DNA from: Marivirga lumbricoides
GTDB taxonomy: Bacteria > Bacteroidota > Bacteroidia > Cytophagales > Cyclobacteriaceae
NCBI RefSeq assembly: GCF_014636295.1
Contig: NZ_BMEC01000001.1
Span: forward strand, 310,001 to 374,000
Length of the DNA stretch: 64,000 bases
Direction: 5' to 3'
Each line of letters begins with the position of its first letter. Positions within the stretch are counted from its first letter, which is position 1. A program made the translations under genes and the position numbers. Of the stretch, positions 44,698-54,686 are shown piece after piece. The notes under the pieces were generated by a model that made no database searches, was not told the origin of the DNA, and saw only the letters and a list, made by a program, of their open reading frames with translations.

Positions 44698-46329
44698 ATG
44701 GATATAGCGTTCAATAAAAACGAAGACCTTAACAAACAATCGGTAGACCAACTAAAGCATAAACTTGAAAAAGTATATTTAGGGGGTGGAGAAAAGAAAA
44801 TCGCATCACAACATAAGAAAGGTAAACTTACCGCACGGGAACGAATAAAATACTTGTTGGATGAAGGCACTGAATTTTTAGAAGTTGGTGCCTTTACTGC
44901 TGACGGTATGTATGAGGAAGTTGGCGGATGTCCTTCTGCTGGAGTAGTTACCGGGATAGGTTACGTAGAAGGTCGGCAAGTGATGGTAGTAGCCAATGAT
45001 GCCACTGTAAAAGCTGGTGCTTGGTTTCCTATGACGGCTAAGAAAAACTTACGTGCACAGGAAATTGCTATGGAAAACAGAATACCTATCATTTACCTGG
45101 TAGATAGTGCCGGTGTTTTCCTGCCTATGCAAAATGAAATTTTTCCTGACAAAGAGCATTTTGGTCGCCAATTCAGAAATAATGCAAAAATGTCTTCCAT
45201 GGGTATTATACAAGTAGCCGCCATTATGGGTAGTTGTGTAGCCGGTGGGGCCTATTTACCCATAATGGCAGATGAGGCCATGATTGTAAATGAAACAGGC
45301 TCTATCTTTTTGGCGGGATCTTATCTGGTAAAAGCTGCCATTGGAGAAACCATTGACAATGAAACATTAGGTGGTGCTACTACGCATTGCGAAATTTCTG
45401 GTGTTACTGATAATAAGTACGAAACAGATGAAGAATGCCTTGATGCCATCAGAAAGATATTCGACAAAATTGGGACATATGAAAAAGCAGGGTTCGACAG
45501 AGCCGAACCAGCAAAACCGGCAAAGGATGAAAAAGAAATTTACGGCATTCTTCCGCATGACAGGGTAAAACCATACGATACAAAAGACATCATTGAAAGG
45601 TTGATTGATAATTCAGATTTTGATGAATATAAAGCCTTATACGGCAAATCTATCATTTGCGGAACAGCACGAATAGATGGCTGGGCTGTAGGTATAGTGG
45701 CCAACCAACGCAAAGTAGTGAAAACTAAAAAAGGAGAAATGCAGATGGGAGGAGTAATCTACTCTGACTCAGCAGATAAAGCTGCACGTTTTATTATGAA
45801 TTGCAACCAAAGGAAAATACCCTTGCTTTTCCTTCAGGATGTAAGTGGTTTTATGGTAGGCAGCAAATCAGAACATGGCGGAATTATAAAAGACGGTGCC
45901 AAAATGGTAAATGCCATGGCCAATTCAGTAGTTCCTAAATTCACCATCATTATGGGGAATTCTTACGGAGCTGGAAATTATGCCATGTGTGGAAAGGCTT
46001 ACGACCCAAGGTTAATTTATGCCTGGCCAAGTGCCCAAATAGCAGTAATGAGCGGAGCTGCTGCGGCTAAAACATTGCTTCAAATAAAAGTAGCCACTTT
46101 AAAAGCTAAAGGTGAAAAAGAAATAACTGAAGAGGAAGAAAAGAAAATGCTTGCTGAAATTACTGACAAGTATAATGAAGAACTTTCGCCCTATTATGCA
46201 GCGTCAAGGCTATGGGTAGATGGAATCATCGATCCTCTCGAAACACGGAAAGTTATATCCATGGGGATTGAGGCAGCCAACCACGCTCCTATTGAAAAAC
46301 CATTTAATGTAGGAGTTATCCAAACCTGA
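44698..46329 (+). CDS. Acyl-CoA carboxylase carboxyltransferase (beta) subunit
   Basis: Transfers carboxyl from biotin to an acyl-CoA. Two crotonase-fold halves are visible: the first has LVDSAGVFLPMQNEIFPDKEHFGR, MGSCVAGGAYLPIMADEA and GSIFLAGSYLVKAAIG; the second has FLQDVSGFMVGSKSEHGGI and GNSYGAGNYAMCGKAYDPR. The sequence is closest to methylcrotonyl-CoA carboxylase beta subunits, so leucine degradation is likely, but propionyl or geranyl activity cannot be excluded. No biotin carboxylase subunit gene is nearby. Confidence 0.9.
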   Translation: MDIAFNKNEDLNKQSVDQLKHKLEKVYLGGGEKKIASQHKKGKLTARERIKYLLDEGTEFLEVGAFTADGMYEEVGGCPSAGVVTGIGYVEGRQVMVVANDATVKAGAWFPMTAKKNLRAQEIAMENRIPIIYLVDSAGVFLPMQNEIFPDKEHFGRQFRNNAKMSSMGIIQVAAIMGSCVAGGAYLPIMADEAMIVNETGSIFLAGSYLVKAAIGETIDNETLGGATTHCEISGVTDNKYETDEECLDAIRKIFDKIGTYEKAGFDRAEPAKPAKDEKEIYGILPHDRVKPYDTKDIIERLIDNSDFDEYKALYGKSIICGTARIDGWAVGIVANQRKVVKTKKGEMQMGGVIYSDSADKAARFIMNCNQRKIPLLFLQDVSGFMVGSKSEHGGIIKDGAKMVNAMANSVVPKFTIIMGNSYGAGNYAMCGKAYDPRLIYAWPSAQIAVMSGAAAAKTLLQIKVATLKAKGEKEITEEEEKKMLAEITDKYNEELSPYYAASRLWVDGIIDPLETRKVISMGIEAANHAPIEKPFNVGVIQT

Positions 46330-46339
46330 TAGAATACTG

Positions 46340-47209
46340 ATGATGGAAATTAGCAAAAATGAGTTTAAAGCATTGGTTTCTCTGCTGGACGATGAGGATG
46401 CAGAAGTGAATCGACATGTAGAAGAGAAAATCATGTCGCTGGGTAGTGAAATTATCCCCTACCTGGAAGAGCAATGGGAAAGTAGTTTTGATCCTTCTAT
46501 TCAGCGCAAATTAGAGGATATGATTCATATCCTTCAGTTTAGCCAGCTAAAAGAAAGACTATCTCGCTGGAAAGAGAATGGAGCTACGGATTTGCTTGAA
46601 GGCATGTGGATTATTTCCACTTATCAGTATCCTGATACTGAATTGGAAGAATTAAGCCAGCAAATAGAGCAAATATATTATGATATATGGATTGAATTAA
46701 AGCCGGATTTGCATCCTTATGACCAAATCAAAATGATAAATAGTGCTTTATTCAGTAAATTAAAATTTAGGGCAAATACTAAAAATTTTCACTCGCCCAA
46801 TAACTCATTGTTAAAAGCGGTATTGGAGAGCAAGAAGGGAAACCCTATTTCCTTATCCGTGCTTTATATTTTAGTAGCCGAAAGGCTGGGTTTACCTATT
46901 AAAGGAGTGAACTTGCCTAATTTATTTATCATTACTTATAAAACTGAAGACATCCAGTTTTATATAAATGCCTTTAACAGAGGGCTTATTTTCTCAAGAA
47001 AAGATATAGATAATTACGTTGCTAATTTAAATCTTACCCCAAAGGAAAGTTTTTATCAACCCTGCAGCAATGAGGATATTATTAAAAGAGTATTGAGGAA
47101 CCTGATTGTAGCTTATGAAAAACTGGATGAACACCAGAAATCCGAGGAAGTAAAAGAATTGCTGGTCTTAATTTCCGGAGGAATTGATTTTGATGCATTA
47201 GGCCTCTAA
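46340..47209 (+). CDS. Transglutaminase-like protein (SirB1 family)
   Basis: A 289-residue protein of the Transglut_core2/SirB1 family. The core is at NPISLSVLYILVAERLGLPIKGVNLPNLFIITY; the usual transglutaminase Cys is not obvious there, and this family is often thought to be non-catalytic. The N-terminal 120 residues are helical, with armadillo-like DDEDAEVNRHVEEKIMSLG. It starts 10 bp after the carboxyltransferase (ATGATG allows two starts). The 3' end lies in a perfect hairpin. Confidence 0.8.
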   Translation: MMEISKNEFKALVSLLDDEDAEVNRHVEEKIMSLGSEIIPYLEEQWESSFDPSIQRKLEDMIHILQFSQLKERLSRWKENGATDLLEGMWIISTYQYPDTELEELSQQIEQIYYDIWIELKPDLHPYDQIKMINSALFSKLKFRANTKNFHSPNNSLLKAVLESKKGNPISLSVLYILVAERLGLPIKGVNLPNLFIITYKTEDIQFYINAFNRGLIFSRKDIDNYVANLNLTPKESFYQPCSNEDIIKRVLRNLIVAYEKLDEHQKSEEVKELLVLISGGIDFDALGL

Positions 47210-47221
47210 TGCATCAAAATC
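47186..47221. terminator. Perfect hairpin that contains a stop codon
   Basis: A 16-nt arm at 47186-47201 pairs perfectly with 47206-47221 around the 4-nt loop GCCT. The left arm is coding sequence and the right arm contains the TAA stop of the transglutaminase-like gene. It lies between convergent genes. Confidence 0.7.
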
Positions 47222-47236
47222 AGTCAATTTATTTCC

Positions 47237-47818
47237 TTAAAACCTCTTGATCCTGCAGCCTAAAGCTGGTGTCTTAGAAGTAGAAGGCTTTTTACCTGCT
47301 TCATGAGCCGACACAGCATCTGAAAGATAGTTATTACTCACTTCACCAGCATTTTGAGGGTTGTTATCAATAGCACCCTGGTAAATAATACTTAGCTGAT
47401 TTCCATTTAACTTCACGAAAAACACTTCAGGTAATTTAGTAGCTCCCAAGGCTTTTACAAGTGCGTGATCTGTATCTGAGAAGTAAACACCACCTAATTT
47501 TTTAGCAGAAAAGTACTTTTTCATTTCCGCTAAATTGTCTGTAGAAGGATTATTGTTTTCATGCGGATTGATAAAAAGAACGGCATAGCCTTTACCGCTC
47601 TGCTTCTGAGAAAAATCCTGCAAGCGCGACATATACGAATCAACAAAAGGGCATGTATCATCAATAAAAAATATAAAAGCTCCTTTTGATGAAATTTTAC
47701 TTTTCAAATCCACCGATTGACCTGTCTTCACCTCTTTCAGATTAATAGTGCTAATATCCTGCGCATTAGCTGCCGATATAGTAAAGACAAAAAAGATATA
47801 AAGTATAAATGCTTTCAT
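47237..47818 (-). CDS. Periplasmic thioredoxin-fold (redoxin) protein
   Basis: A 193-residue exported protein: signal peptide (MKAFILYIFFVFTISAANAQ) and a TlpA/AhpC-type thioredoxin fold (SVDLKSKISSKGAFIFFIDDTCPFVDSY, YAVLFINPHENN, LGATKLPEVFFVK). The active site shows a single Cys (DTCPF) rather than CXXC, and a second conserved Cys appears only in the C-terminal GCRIKRF. I infer a peroxiredoxin-like or redox-sensing role. It is 4 bp after the phosphopantetheinyl transferase gene and converges on the transglutaminase-like gene. Confidence 0.8.
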   Translation of the reverse strand: MKAFILYIFFVFTISAANAQDISTINLKEVKTGQSVDLKSKISSKGAFIFFIDDTCPFVDSYMSRLQDFSQKQSGKGYAVLFINPHENNNPSTDNLAEMKKYFSAKKLGGVYFSDTDHALVKALGATKLPEVFFVKLNGNQLSIIYQGAIDNNPQNAGEVSNNYLSDAVSAHEAGKKPSTSKTPALGCRIKRF

Positions 47819-47822
47819 AATA

Positions 47823-48458
47823 CTAGTTGGTATTAAAACAAATAAAATACTCTTGTAATTTAATAAATTTCAAAGTGGATGTCTTTGCAAAACCATCCTT
47901 TTTTATTTCCCCCTCCATCGTATTCCATGTAATATCTGAGGGTTTTAAAAACAAATTATCCTTGAAATCAATCTCTCTTTTCATATACAATTTATAGAGC
48001 ACCTCTTTTGCAGACCACATTTTACTGAACCGTGAAAGGTCATCATTACAAGCTTGTAATTCACTGGAATTCAATATTCTTGGCGCAATTTTCCTCATCT
48101 TATCCTGAGGTTTTTCAATATCTATGCCAACTTCTATTGCTTCGCCTATTACAAGCACTACATATCTATCAGTATGTGATAAAGACAGACGAAAAGGCGA
48201 ATTTGGCATCTCAGGTTTTCCATAAATATTCCTTATGATAGGAGTATATCCCATATTAAGGTTTAAAAATGTTTCCCGGCATACCATGCGACCAGCTAAA
48301 AACTCCAAAGCTTTATGTTTGTGCTTAATCTGTGAGTAAATTACCTTATCTTCGGCACTCAAAATGATTTGATCTTTTAATTCAGCTAAATCTTCCGTAA
48401 TCCTCCAAACTGCTAAATGAATATTTTCGTTGACTTTTTGAATGTTTACAAGTGGCAT
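47823..48458 (-). CDS. 4'-phosphopantetheinyl transferase, Sfp type
   Basis: A 211-residue enzyme that transfers the phosphopantetheine arm of CoA to carrier proteins. The magnesium-binding GIDIEK (about residues 113-118) and WSAKEVLYKLY are the two signature motifs; SLSHTDRYVVLVIG precedes them. In this phylum such an enzyme may serve the fatty-acid ACP or a synthase. It is divergent from the WD40 gene with only 16 bp between starts. Confidence 0.92.
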   Translation of the reverse strand: MPLVNIQKVNENIHLAVWRITEDLAELKDQIILSAEDKVIYSQIKHKHKALEFLAGRMVCRETFLNLNMGYTPIIRNIYGKPEMPNSPFRLSLSHTDRYVVLVIGEAIEVGIDIEKPQDKMRKIAPRILNSSELQACNDDLSRFSKMWSAKEVLYKLYMKREIDFKDNLFLKPSDITWNTMEGEIKKDGFAKTSTLKFIKLQEYFICFNTN

Positions 48459-48474
48459 ATTTTAAATTTACATC

Positions 48475-49392
48475 ATGCCTAAAATTAATGTAGAAAAAAT
48501 TCAAACCCTAACGGGACATAAAGATTGCTTATACACTGTTGAAACAGGGCCGGAAGAATCCCATTTTTTTTCTGCCGGTGGGGATGGAATTGTGGCACAA
48601 TGGAACTTAAATAACCCTGAATTGGGCAGCATGGTAGCCAAAGTACAAAATTCCGTTTATGCTTTACATTATATCAGAACAAATAACCAGTTGATAGTAG
48701 GGCATAATTATGAAGGCATCCACCTTATTGATGTAGCACAAAAGAAAGAAATTAAGTCGGCCAAAATTACTTCTCAAGCCATTTTTGACATCAAGTTAGT
48801 GGGAAGCACTATCATTTCAGCCTGTGCAGATGGTGAAATTATACTTTCCGATTTAAACGACTTAAGTACGCTGGCCAAACTGAAACTTAGTGATAAAAGT
48901 GCCAGATGCATTGCTATTCATCCATCCGGGAAGGAGCTTGCTATTGGATTTAGTGATAATACCATCCAAATCCTTAATTCCGATACATACCAAGTCAGCA
49001 AAAAATTAAATGCGCATAACAATTCTGTTTTCACTTTACAGTATAGCGAAGATGGAACACTACTTTTAAGTGCCGGAAGAGATGCGCATCTTAAAATATG
49101 GAATACCTTCAACGATTATAGTTTAGTGGAATCAATCGTAGCACATATGTATGCCATTAACCATGTTTGCTTTAGTCCTGATCAGAAGTACTTTGCTACC
49201 TGCAGCATGGATAAAAGCATCAAAATCTGGAGTGCTGATACTTTCAGATTATTAAAAGTAATCGACAAGGCTCGACATGCCGGCCACGGTACTTCAGTAA
49301 ATAAATTATTATGGATGACGCATAAAAATCAATTAATTAGTGCGAGCGATGACAGAACTTTATCAATTTGGGACATTCAAATCGATAAATAA
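48475..49392 (+). CDS. WD40-repeat protein
   Basis: A 305-residue, nearly pure WD40 protein of about seven repeats (first LTGHKDCLYTVETGPEES and the last SASDDRTLSIWDIQ), which would fold into a single beta-propeller. Intracellular, with no signal peptide and no catalytic domain. Repeats of this type bind proteins; the partner is not known. It begins 16 bp from the divergent phosphopantetheinyl transferase gene. Confidence 0.9.
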   Translation: MPKINVEKIQTLTGHKDCLYTVETGPEESHFFSAGGDGIVAQWNLNNPELGSMVAKVQNSVYALHYIRTNNQLIVGHNYEGIHLIDVAQKKEIKSAKITSQAIFDIKLVGSTIISACADGEIILSDLNDLSTLAKLKLSDKSARCIAIHPSGKELAIGFSDNTIQILNSDTYQVSKKLNAHNNSVFTLQYSEDGTLLLSAGRDAHLKIWNTFNDYSLVESIVAHMYAINHVCFSPDQKYFATCSMDKSIKIWSADTFRLLKVIDKARHAGHGTSVNKLLWMTHKNQLISASDDRTLSIWDIQIDK

Positions 49393-49402
49393 AAATATAA
49401 CT

Positions 49403-49452
49403 GTATCTTTACTATCTGGGAAAAGTGAAACTTTTTTCCTATAATAAGATAC
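49403..49452 (+). terminator. Compound hairpin after the WD40 gene
   Basis: An inner stem AAAAGT/ACTTTT (49421-49426, 49430-49435) followed by Ts lies inside an outer GTATCTT/AAGATAC pair (49403-49409, 49446-49452). It is a plausible terminator between the WD40 and DivIVA-like genes. Confidence 0.5.
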
Positions 49453-49498
49453 AAAGTCAGGGCCTGGTCGTTCTATTTAAAAATATCGGATAAACACA

Positions 49499-50248
49499 AT
49501 GAAAATTACCCCCTTAGAAATACGACAAAAAGAGTTTGAAAAAGGATTCAGAGGATATGATAAAGATGAAGTAAGTGCATTTCTCACCTCTCTATCGCAA
49601 GAGTGGGAAAGGGTAATGGATACCCAGAAAGAGCTAAGAATGAAGTTGGAAACTGCTGAAAAAGAGGTGGAAAAACTCAGACAAGTAGAAAGCTCTCTTT
49701 ATAAAACCTTAAAAACTGCTGAAGATACAGGAGCCAATGTAATCAGCCAGGCTAATAGAACTGCAGAACTACACATAAAAGAAACTCAAATGAAAGCGGA
49801 TGCTATTATTCATGAGGCTCAGGCAAAAGCCCATGCCATGATAGAGGATGCCAGCCATAAAGCCCAAAGCATTATGGAAGAGATGGAAGATGAATTGAAA
49901 GAACTGGCTGATGGATTTAAAACCTTGGAAAACCATAGGGACAATACGGTTGAAGAGCTTAAAAACTTAAGCACCAGTCTTCAGGACAAAGTGAAAAAAG
50001 TGGAAGACAGGCTGCAGCATGTTGATATTGAAACTCACTTAAAAAGAGCCAGAAAGGCAGTTAAGAAAATACAAAATATCGATAATGATATTGAAAAGCC
50101 CAATTTCAGCAGTTCAGCACCAGAAGAAAGAAAGCAGGATGAGATCAAACATGAGCCTGTGAGGGAAACAATAGTAAAAAACAAAGAAGAAGAAAAACAA
50201 AACAGCAGCAAAGGAGAAGACACTTCTTTTTTTGACGAAATACAATAA
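49499..50248 (+). CDS. DivIVA-domain coiled-coil protein
   Basis: A 249-residue protein. Residues 1-45 are a DivIVA domain (ITPLEIRQKEFEKGFRGYDKDEVSAFL), followed by a long coiled coil to about 200 (charged heptads such as QAKAHAMIEDASHKAQSIMEEM) and an acidic, disordered tail ending DTSFFDEIQ. DivIVA recognises curved membrane at poles and septa and recruits division or cell-wall proteins. It starts 107 bp after the WD40 gene and is followed by folB after 9 bp. Confidence 0.9.
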   Translation: MKITPLEIRQKEFEKGFRGYDKDEVSAFLTSLSQEWERVMDTQKELRMKLETAEKEVEKLRQVESSLYKTLKTAEDTGANVISQANRTAELHIKETQMKADAIIHEAQAKAHAMIEDASHKAQSIMEEMEDELKELADGFKTLENHRDNTVEELKNLSTSLQDKVKKVEDRLQHVDIETHLKRARKAVKKIQNIDNDIEKPNFSSSAPEERKQDEIKHEPVRETIVKNKEEEKQNSSKGEDTSFFDEIQ

Positions 50249-50257
50249 TATTACAGC

Positions 50258-50611
50258 ATGAAGGGGAAAGTGGCGCTATCAGGGATGGCTTTTTATGGAT
50301 ACCATGGCTATTATACTGAAGAAAATAAATTAGGAAATCATTATACCGTTGATCTTGAAGTAGAAACAAACTTCACCAAAATGGATGATGAATTGGAGAG
50401 TACTATAAACTATGAAACGCTTTATACCAGTACGAAAGAGGTGATGTTAAAACCCTTGAAACTCTTGGAAACCCTTGCCTATCTGATAGCAAAGAAAATT
50501 TTACAGGATAATGCAGCAGCCATTAAAGTAAGAGTGAAAGTAATTAAGCACCAACCTCCTATTGGTGGCTTATGTGAAAGTGCCTCCGCAGAACTGGAAC
50601 TTGAGCGGTAA
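50258..50611 (+). CDS. folB: Dihydroneopterin aldolase
   Basis: Folate pathway enzyme cleaving dihydroneopterin to 6-hydroxymethyl-dihydropterin. The 117-residue length and motifs (GMAFYGYHGYYTEENKLGNHYTVDLEV, the active-site Lys in KVIKHQPPIGG) are normal. It sits 9 bp after the DivIVA-like gene and probably shares its transcript, with no other folate gene nearby. Confidence 0.94.
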   Translation: MKGKVALSGMAFYGYHGYYTEENKLGNHYTVDLEVETNFTKMDDELESTINYETLYTSTKEVMLKPLKLLETLAYLIAKKILQDNAAAIKVRVKVIKHQPPIGGLCESASAELELER

Positions 50612-50754
50612 ATTGCTATTGAGTACAGGAAATTATTCCTTTGATCGTTAAATTACTCAAGCCTCTCCCTTCTATCTGAAACCACATTACTTTGGAAATC
50701 TGTTTAAAATATTGCTATTTTAAATCAGTAAATGTTTAACAAAAGAATACTTCA

Positions 50755-52428
50755 ATGGAAACTCAAAATAGATATACTCCCGAACTATATAAAACACCTA
50801 CAGGCTCCCAATTAAATTGTAAAGGATGGGTGCAGGAAGCTGCCTTACGTATGTTATTGAACAATCTGGATCCTGAGGTTGCTGAAAAACCGGAAGAACT
50901 TATTGTATACGGAGGGCGGGGTAAAGCTGCACGCAATTTTGAATCTCTTGACCTTATTATTAAAGCTTTAAAAGAAATTGAAGAGAATGAAACCCTGATT
51001 GTTCAATCAGGAAAACCAGTGGGGATTTTAACTACTCATAAAGATGCTCCCAGGGTTTTAATTTCCAATTCACAATTGGTGCCTAACTGGGCAAATTGGA
51101 AGCACTTTGACGAGCTGGAAAAGAAGGGATTAATGATGTATGGCCAAATGACTGCCGGAAGCTGGATTTATATAGGTTCTCAGGGGATTGTTCAGGGAAC
51201 TTTCGAAACTTTTGCAGCCATTGCCAATAAGGATTTTAATAACTCATTGGAAGGAACCTTAACAGTAACTGCAGGTTTAGGCGGAATGGGAGGCGCGCAG
51301 CCATTGGCAGTTACCATGAATGATGGCGTTTGTCTTGTTGCTGAAGTGGAGCAGTGGAGAATAGATAAAAGATTAAAAACCCGCTACCTGGATTTGGCGG
51401 TAGAAGGTATTGACACAGCTATTGACAGGGCTTTAAAGGCTAAAGCCAATAAGGAAGCTATTTCTATTGGAGTGAGGTGCAATATTGTAGACCTCCTGGA
51501 AAGACTTGTTGAGAAAAATATAACCCCTGATGTTTTAACTGACCAGACATCTGCCCATGACCCTTTAATTGGTTACGTGCCTCATGGCATTTCACTGGAA
51601 GAATCCAATGTGCTGCGTGACCAAAACCCTGAAAAATATGAGGAATTATCTTACCAATCTATGTACAGGCATGTAGAATTGATGCTGGAATTACAGCAAA
51701 AAGGAGCTGTTACTTTTGATTATGGAAATAATTTACGTGCAAGAGCACATGAAAAAGGATTAAAAAATGCTTTTGATTATCCTGGCTTTGTACCTGCTTA
51801 TATTCGTCCACTATTCTGCGAAGGAAAAGGTCCTTTCCGATGGGCTGCACTTTCCGGTGATCCGGAGGATATTAAAGTAACAGATGATTTAATACTGGAA
51901 TTGTTTCCTGAAAATGAATCTTTACACCGGTGGATAAAAATGGCACAGGAACGTATTGCTTTTCAGGGCTTGCCTTGCAGAATCTGCTGGTTAGGTCAGG
52001 GTGAAAGGGAGAAAGCCGGCCTGGCTTTTAATAAATTAGTAAAAGAGGGGAAAGTAAAAGCACCTATCGTTATTGGCAGAGATCATTTGGATACGGGATC
52101 TGTAGCCTCACCAAACAGGGAGACAGAAGCGATGATGGATGGTTCAGACGCAGTAGCAGATTGGCCTATACTCAATGCATTAGTGAATACCGCTGGAGGA
52201 GCCAGTTGGGTTTCTCTCCACCATGGAGGTGGCGTAGGAATGGGGTACTCTATTCATGCCGGCATGGTAATAGTGGCAGATGGCTCAGATGATGCAGAAA
52301 TAAGACTCAGCAGAGTACTTCGTAATGACCCCGGAATGGGCGTTATCCGTCATGCTGATGCAGGCTATGACATCGCAAAAGACACTGCAAGGAAACACAA
52401 ACTATCGATTGAAGACAGGTTAGACTAA
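50755..52428 (+). CDS. hutU: Urocanate hydratase
   Basis: Second step of histidine degradation, urocanate to imidazolonepropionate, with a bound NAD. Family blocks include [33 protein letters not shown], the NAD site [13 protein letters not shown], the active-site [16 protein letters not shown] and [13 protein letters not shown]. 557 residues is full length. It begins the hut operon; the 143-bp gap upstream shows no clear promoter box by eye. Confidence 0.98.
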   Translation: METQNRYTPELYKTPTGSQLNCKGWVQEAALRMLLNNLDPEVAEKPEELIVYGGRGKAARNFESLDLIIKALKEIEENETLIVQSGKPVGILTTHKDAPRVLISNSQLVPNWANWKHFDELEKKGLMMYGQMTAGSWIYIGSQGIVQGTFETFAAIANKDFNNSLEGTLTVTAGLGGMGGAQPLAVTMNDGVCLVAEVEQWRIDKRLKTRYLDLAVEGIDTAIDRALKAKANKEAISIGVRCNIVDLLERLVEKNITPDVLTDQTSAHDPLIGYVPHGISLEESNVLRDQNPEKYEELSYQSMYRHVELMLELQQKGAVTFDYGNNLRARAHEKGLKNAFDYPGFVPAYIRPLFCEGKGPFRWAALSGDPEDIKVTDDLILELFPENESLHRWIKMAQERIAFQGLPCRICWLGQGEREKAGLAFNKLVKEGKVKAPIVIGRDHLDTGSVASPNRETEAMMDGSDAVADWPILNALVNTAGGASWVSLHHGGGVGMGYSIHAGMVIVADGSDDAEIRLSRVLRNDPGMGVIRHADAGYDIAKDTARKHKLSIEDRLD

Positions 52429-52473
52429 TAGCTAAACTCTACTTTTCTATTATTACAATTATAAAAAAACTGA

Positions 52474-53703
52474 ATGTTACTGATTAACATAAAATCACTT
52501 TTTGGTGTACATCAAAAAAATGAAATCCTGCGCGGTAAGGATTTAGGACACTTTCCAACTATTCAGGATGCTTATCTGGAAATTGAAAATGGCCTGATCA
52601 AGTCGTTCGGCCCTATGAGTGAATGTCCGAAGCTGAGCGATTACAAAAAGGTGGAAGACGTTAAAGGACAAAGTATTTTACCAGCATTTTGCGACTCACA
52701 TACCCACATAGTTTTCGCTCAGAGCAGAGAAGAAGAGTTTGTAGATAAAATAAAAGGGGTAAGTTATGCTGAAATAGCAGCTAAAGGAGGTGGCATACTT
52801 AATTCCGCTGAAAAACTGGCCAATACCTCTGAAGATGATCTCTATGAGCGTGCCATGGTGCGCGTGAAAGAAGTAATTAACCTGGGAACAGGTGCACTTG
52901 AAATCAAGAGCGGTTATGGCTTAAGTGTGGAAGCCGAGTTAAAGATGCTTCGCGTTATTAAAAGAATTAAAGAAGCTGCCGGAATTCCTGTAAAAGCAAC
53001 TTTTCTGGGGGCTCATGCATTTCCTAAACTTTATAAAGAAAACAAAGAAGGCTATGTTAGGCTGATTATTGAAGAGATGCTACCAGCCATTGCTAAAGAA
53101 AAGCTGGCAGACTATATTGATGTATTTTGTGAGCAAGGGTTCTTTGATGTTGCTACAAGTTCAAAAATACTTTCAGCAGGTGCTAAATATGGCTTACAAG
53201 CGAAAATACATGCTAATCAACTCCATAACAGTGGAGGAGTACAGTTAGGCATTGAGCAAAACGCTCTGTCTGTTGATCATCTGGAATCTATTGGCGCTGA
53301 AGAAATTCAATTACTAGGTAAGAATAACACGATAGCCACTCTATTACCTTCGGCAGCTTTTTTTCTGCGAATGAACTTTCCCCCTGCACGAGAATTGATT
53401 GAAGCTAACGCTGCGGTAGCACTGGCAACAGATTATAATCCCGGCTCCTCTCCAAGTGGAAATATTCCTTTATTGATTTCAATGGCATGTATTCAAATGA
53501 AAATGACCCCTGAAGAAGCTATTAATGCGGCCACTTTAAATGGTGCCTTTGCTATGGAGGTGCAAGAGGAAGTGGGGTCTATTAAGGAAGGAAAGCTGGC
53601 AAATTTAATTCTCACAAAGGAGATTCCTTCTCTGGCCTACCTACCCTACGCTTTCGGTTCTAATTCTATAGAAAAAGTAATGATAAAAGGCCAATGGATG
53701 TAA
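52474..53703 (+). CDS. hutI: Imidazolonepropionase
   Basis: Hydrolyses imidazolone-4-propionate to formiminoglutamate (amidohydrolase superfamily). Metal ligands are in CDSHTHIVFA, FLGAHAFP, KIHANQLHN and LATDYNPGSSP. 409 residues is normal. It follows hutU by 45 bp and overlaps hutG by 10 nt. Confidence 0.97.
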   Translation: MLLINIKSLFGVHQKNEILRGKDLGHFPTIQDAYLEIENGLIKSFGPMSECPKLSDYKKVEDVKGQSILPAFCDSHTHIVFAQSREEEFVDKIKGVSYAEIAAKGGGILNSAEKLANTSEDDLYERAMVRVKEVINLGTGALEIKSGYGLSVEAELKMLRVIKRIKEAAGIPVKATFLGAHAFPKLYKENKEGYVRLIIEEMLPAIAKEKLADYIDVFCEQGFFDVATSSKILSAGAKYGLQAKIHANQLHNSGGVQLGIEQNALSVDHLESIGAEEIQLLGKNNTIATLLPSAAFFLRMNFPPARELIEANAAVALATDYNPGSSPSGNIPLLISMACIQMKMTPEEAINAATLNGAFAMEVQEEVGSIKEGKLANLILTKEIPSLAYLPYAFGSNSIEKVMIKGQWM

Positions 53704-54686
53704 AGCATTTTAAGTTTATAGAACGGGAATCTTTAAATCGAATATGCAAGCCCAGAAAGGGTGAAACCAAGCTGGGAGAAACTATTCAGATAGGCTCCGA
53801 ATTCACACAAAGCACGGCAAAATTTGTTGTGATAGGCATTCAGGAATCTATTGGAGTAAAGGCTAACCTTGGCATTGGCGGTACGCACAGTGCATGGCAG
53901 GCTTTTTTAGCTTCATTTCTCAATATTCAGGACACCCATAAACTTCATGGTGAAAAGATTCATCTGTTAGGTACTTTTGATTTTGCACCGATAGTAAAAG
54001 AGGCCGGCAGTGCTGAAGATTTTCGGCAATTAGTACCCTTGATGGATGAGGCAATTGCCCCATTGATTGAAGCAATTGTTGCTGCTCATAAAATACCTGT
54101 TATAATAGGTGGTAGCCATGCCAATGCCTACCCCATCATAAAAGGTGTTAGCGCAGCAAAAAAGCAGGCTATTTCGGTAATTAACCTTGATGCTCATGCT
54201 GATTTCCGCCCTCTGGAAGGAAGGCATAGTGGCAATCCTTTTAGCACAGCAAAGAAAGAAGGAGTACTTGCCGATTACTGCATTTTAGGATTGCACGAAA
54301 ACTACAACAGTCAAAATATGTTGTCTGAGATGGATCAGCAAAAGGGTATCCATTATTATTTCTGGGAGGACATTTACTTAAGAAAGAAAATCACTTTTGA
54401 AGCAGCTTTACAGGATTTTCTACAGCTTACTACTCAGAATCAATGTGGTATAGAGCTGGATACCGATAGCATTGCAGGCGTATTAAGTTCTGCTAAAACA
54501 CCATCCGGCTTTAGCACCAATGAAGCACGTTATTATGCTTATCAATGCGCACATCAGTTATTACCTTCTTATTTTCATGTATGTGAAGCAGCCGCTGAAC
54601 TGGAAACAGGACAAAAAGATAGCGGCACCGGAAAACTGCTCTCCTACCTGGTAAGTGATTTTATTAAGGGTGTAATTGAAAAGTAG
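53694..54686 (+). CDS. hutG: Formimidoylglutamase (arginase-fold)
   Basis: Releases formamide from formiminoglutamate, giving glutamate. The arginase-superfamily manganese motifs are present, partly altered: GGSHANAYP in place of GGDH, NLDAHADFRPLEGRHSGNPFS, and ELDTDSIAGV for the last Asp pair. The N-terminal GGTHSAWQAFLASF is typical of the formimidoylglutamase branch. The operon position after hutI supports the assignment over arginase or agmatinase. No hutH is present. Confidence 0.9.
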   Translation: MDVKHFKFIERESLNRICKPRKGETKLGETIQIGSEFTQSTAKFVVIGIQESIGVKANLGIGGTHSAWQAFLASFLNIQDTHKLHGEKIHLLGTFDFAPIVKEAGSAEDFRQLVPLMDEAIAPLIEAIVAAHKIPVIIGGSHANAYPIIKGVSAAKKQAISVINLDAHADFRPLEGRHSGNPFSTAKKEGVLADYCILGLHENYNSQNMLSEMDQQKGIHYYFWEDIYLRKKITFEAALQDFLQLTTQNQCGIELDTDSIAGVLSSAKTPSGFSTNEARYYAYQCAHQLLPSYFHVCEAAAELETGQKDSGTGKLLSYLVSDFIKGVIEK

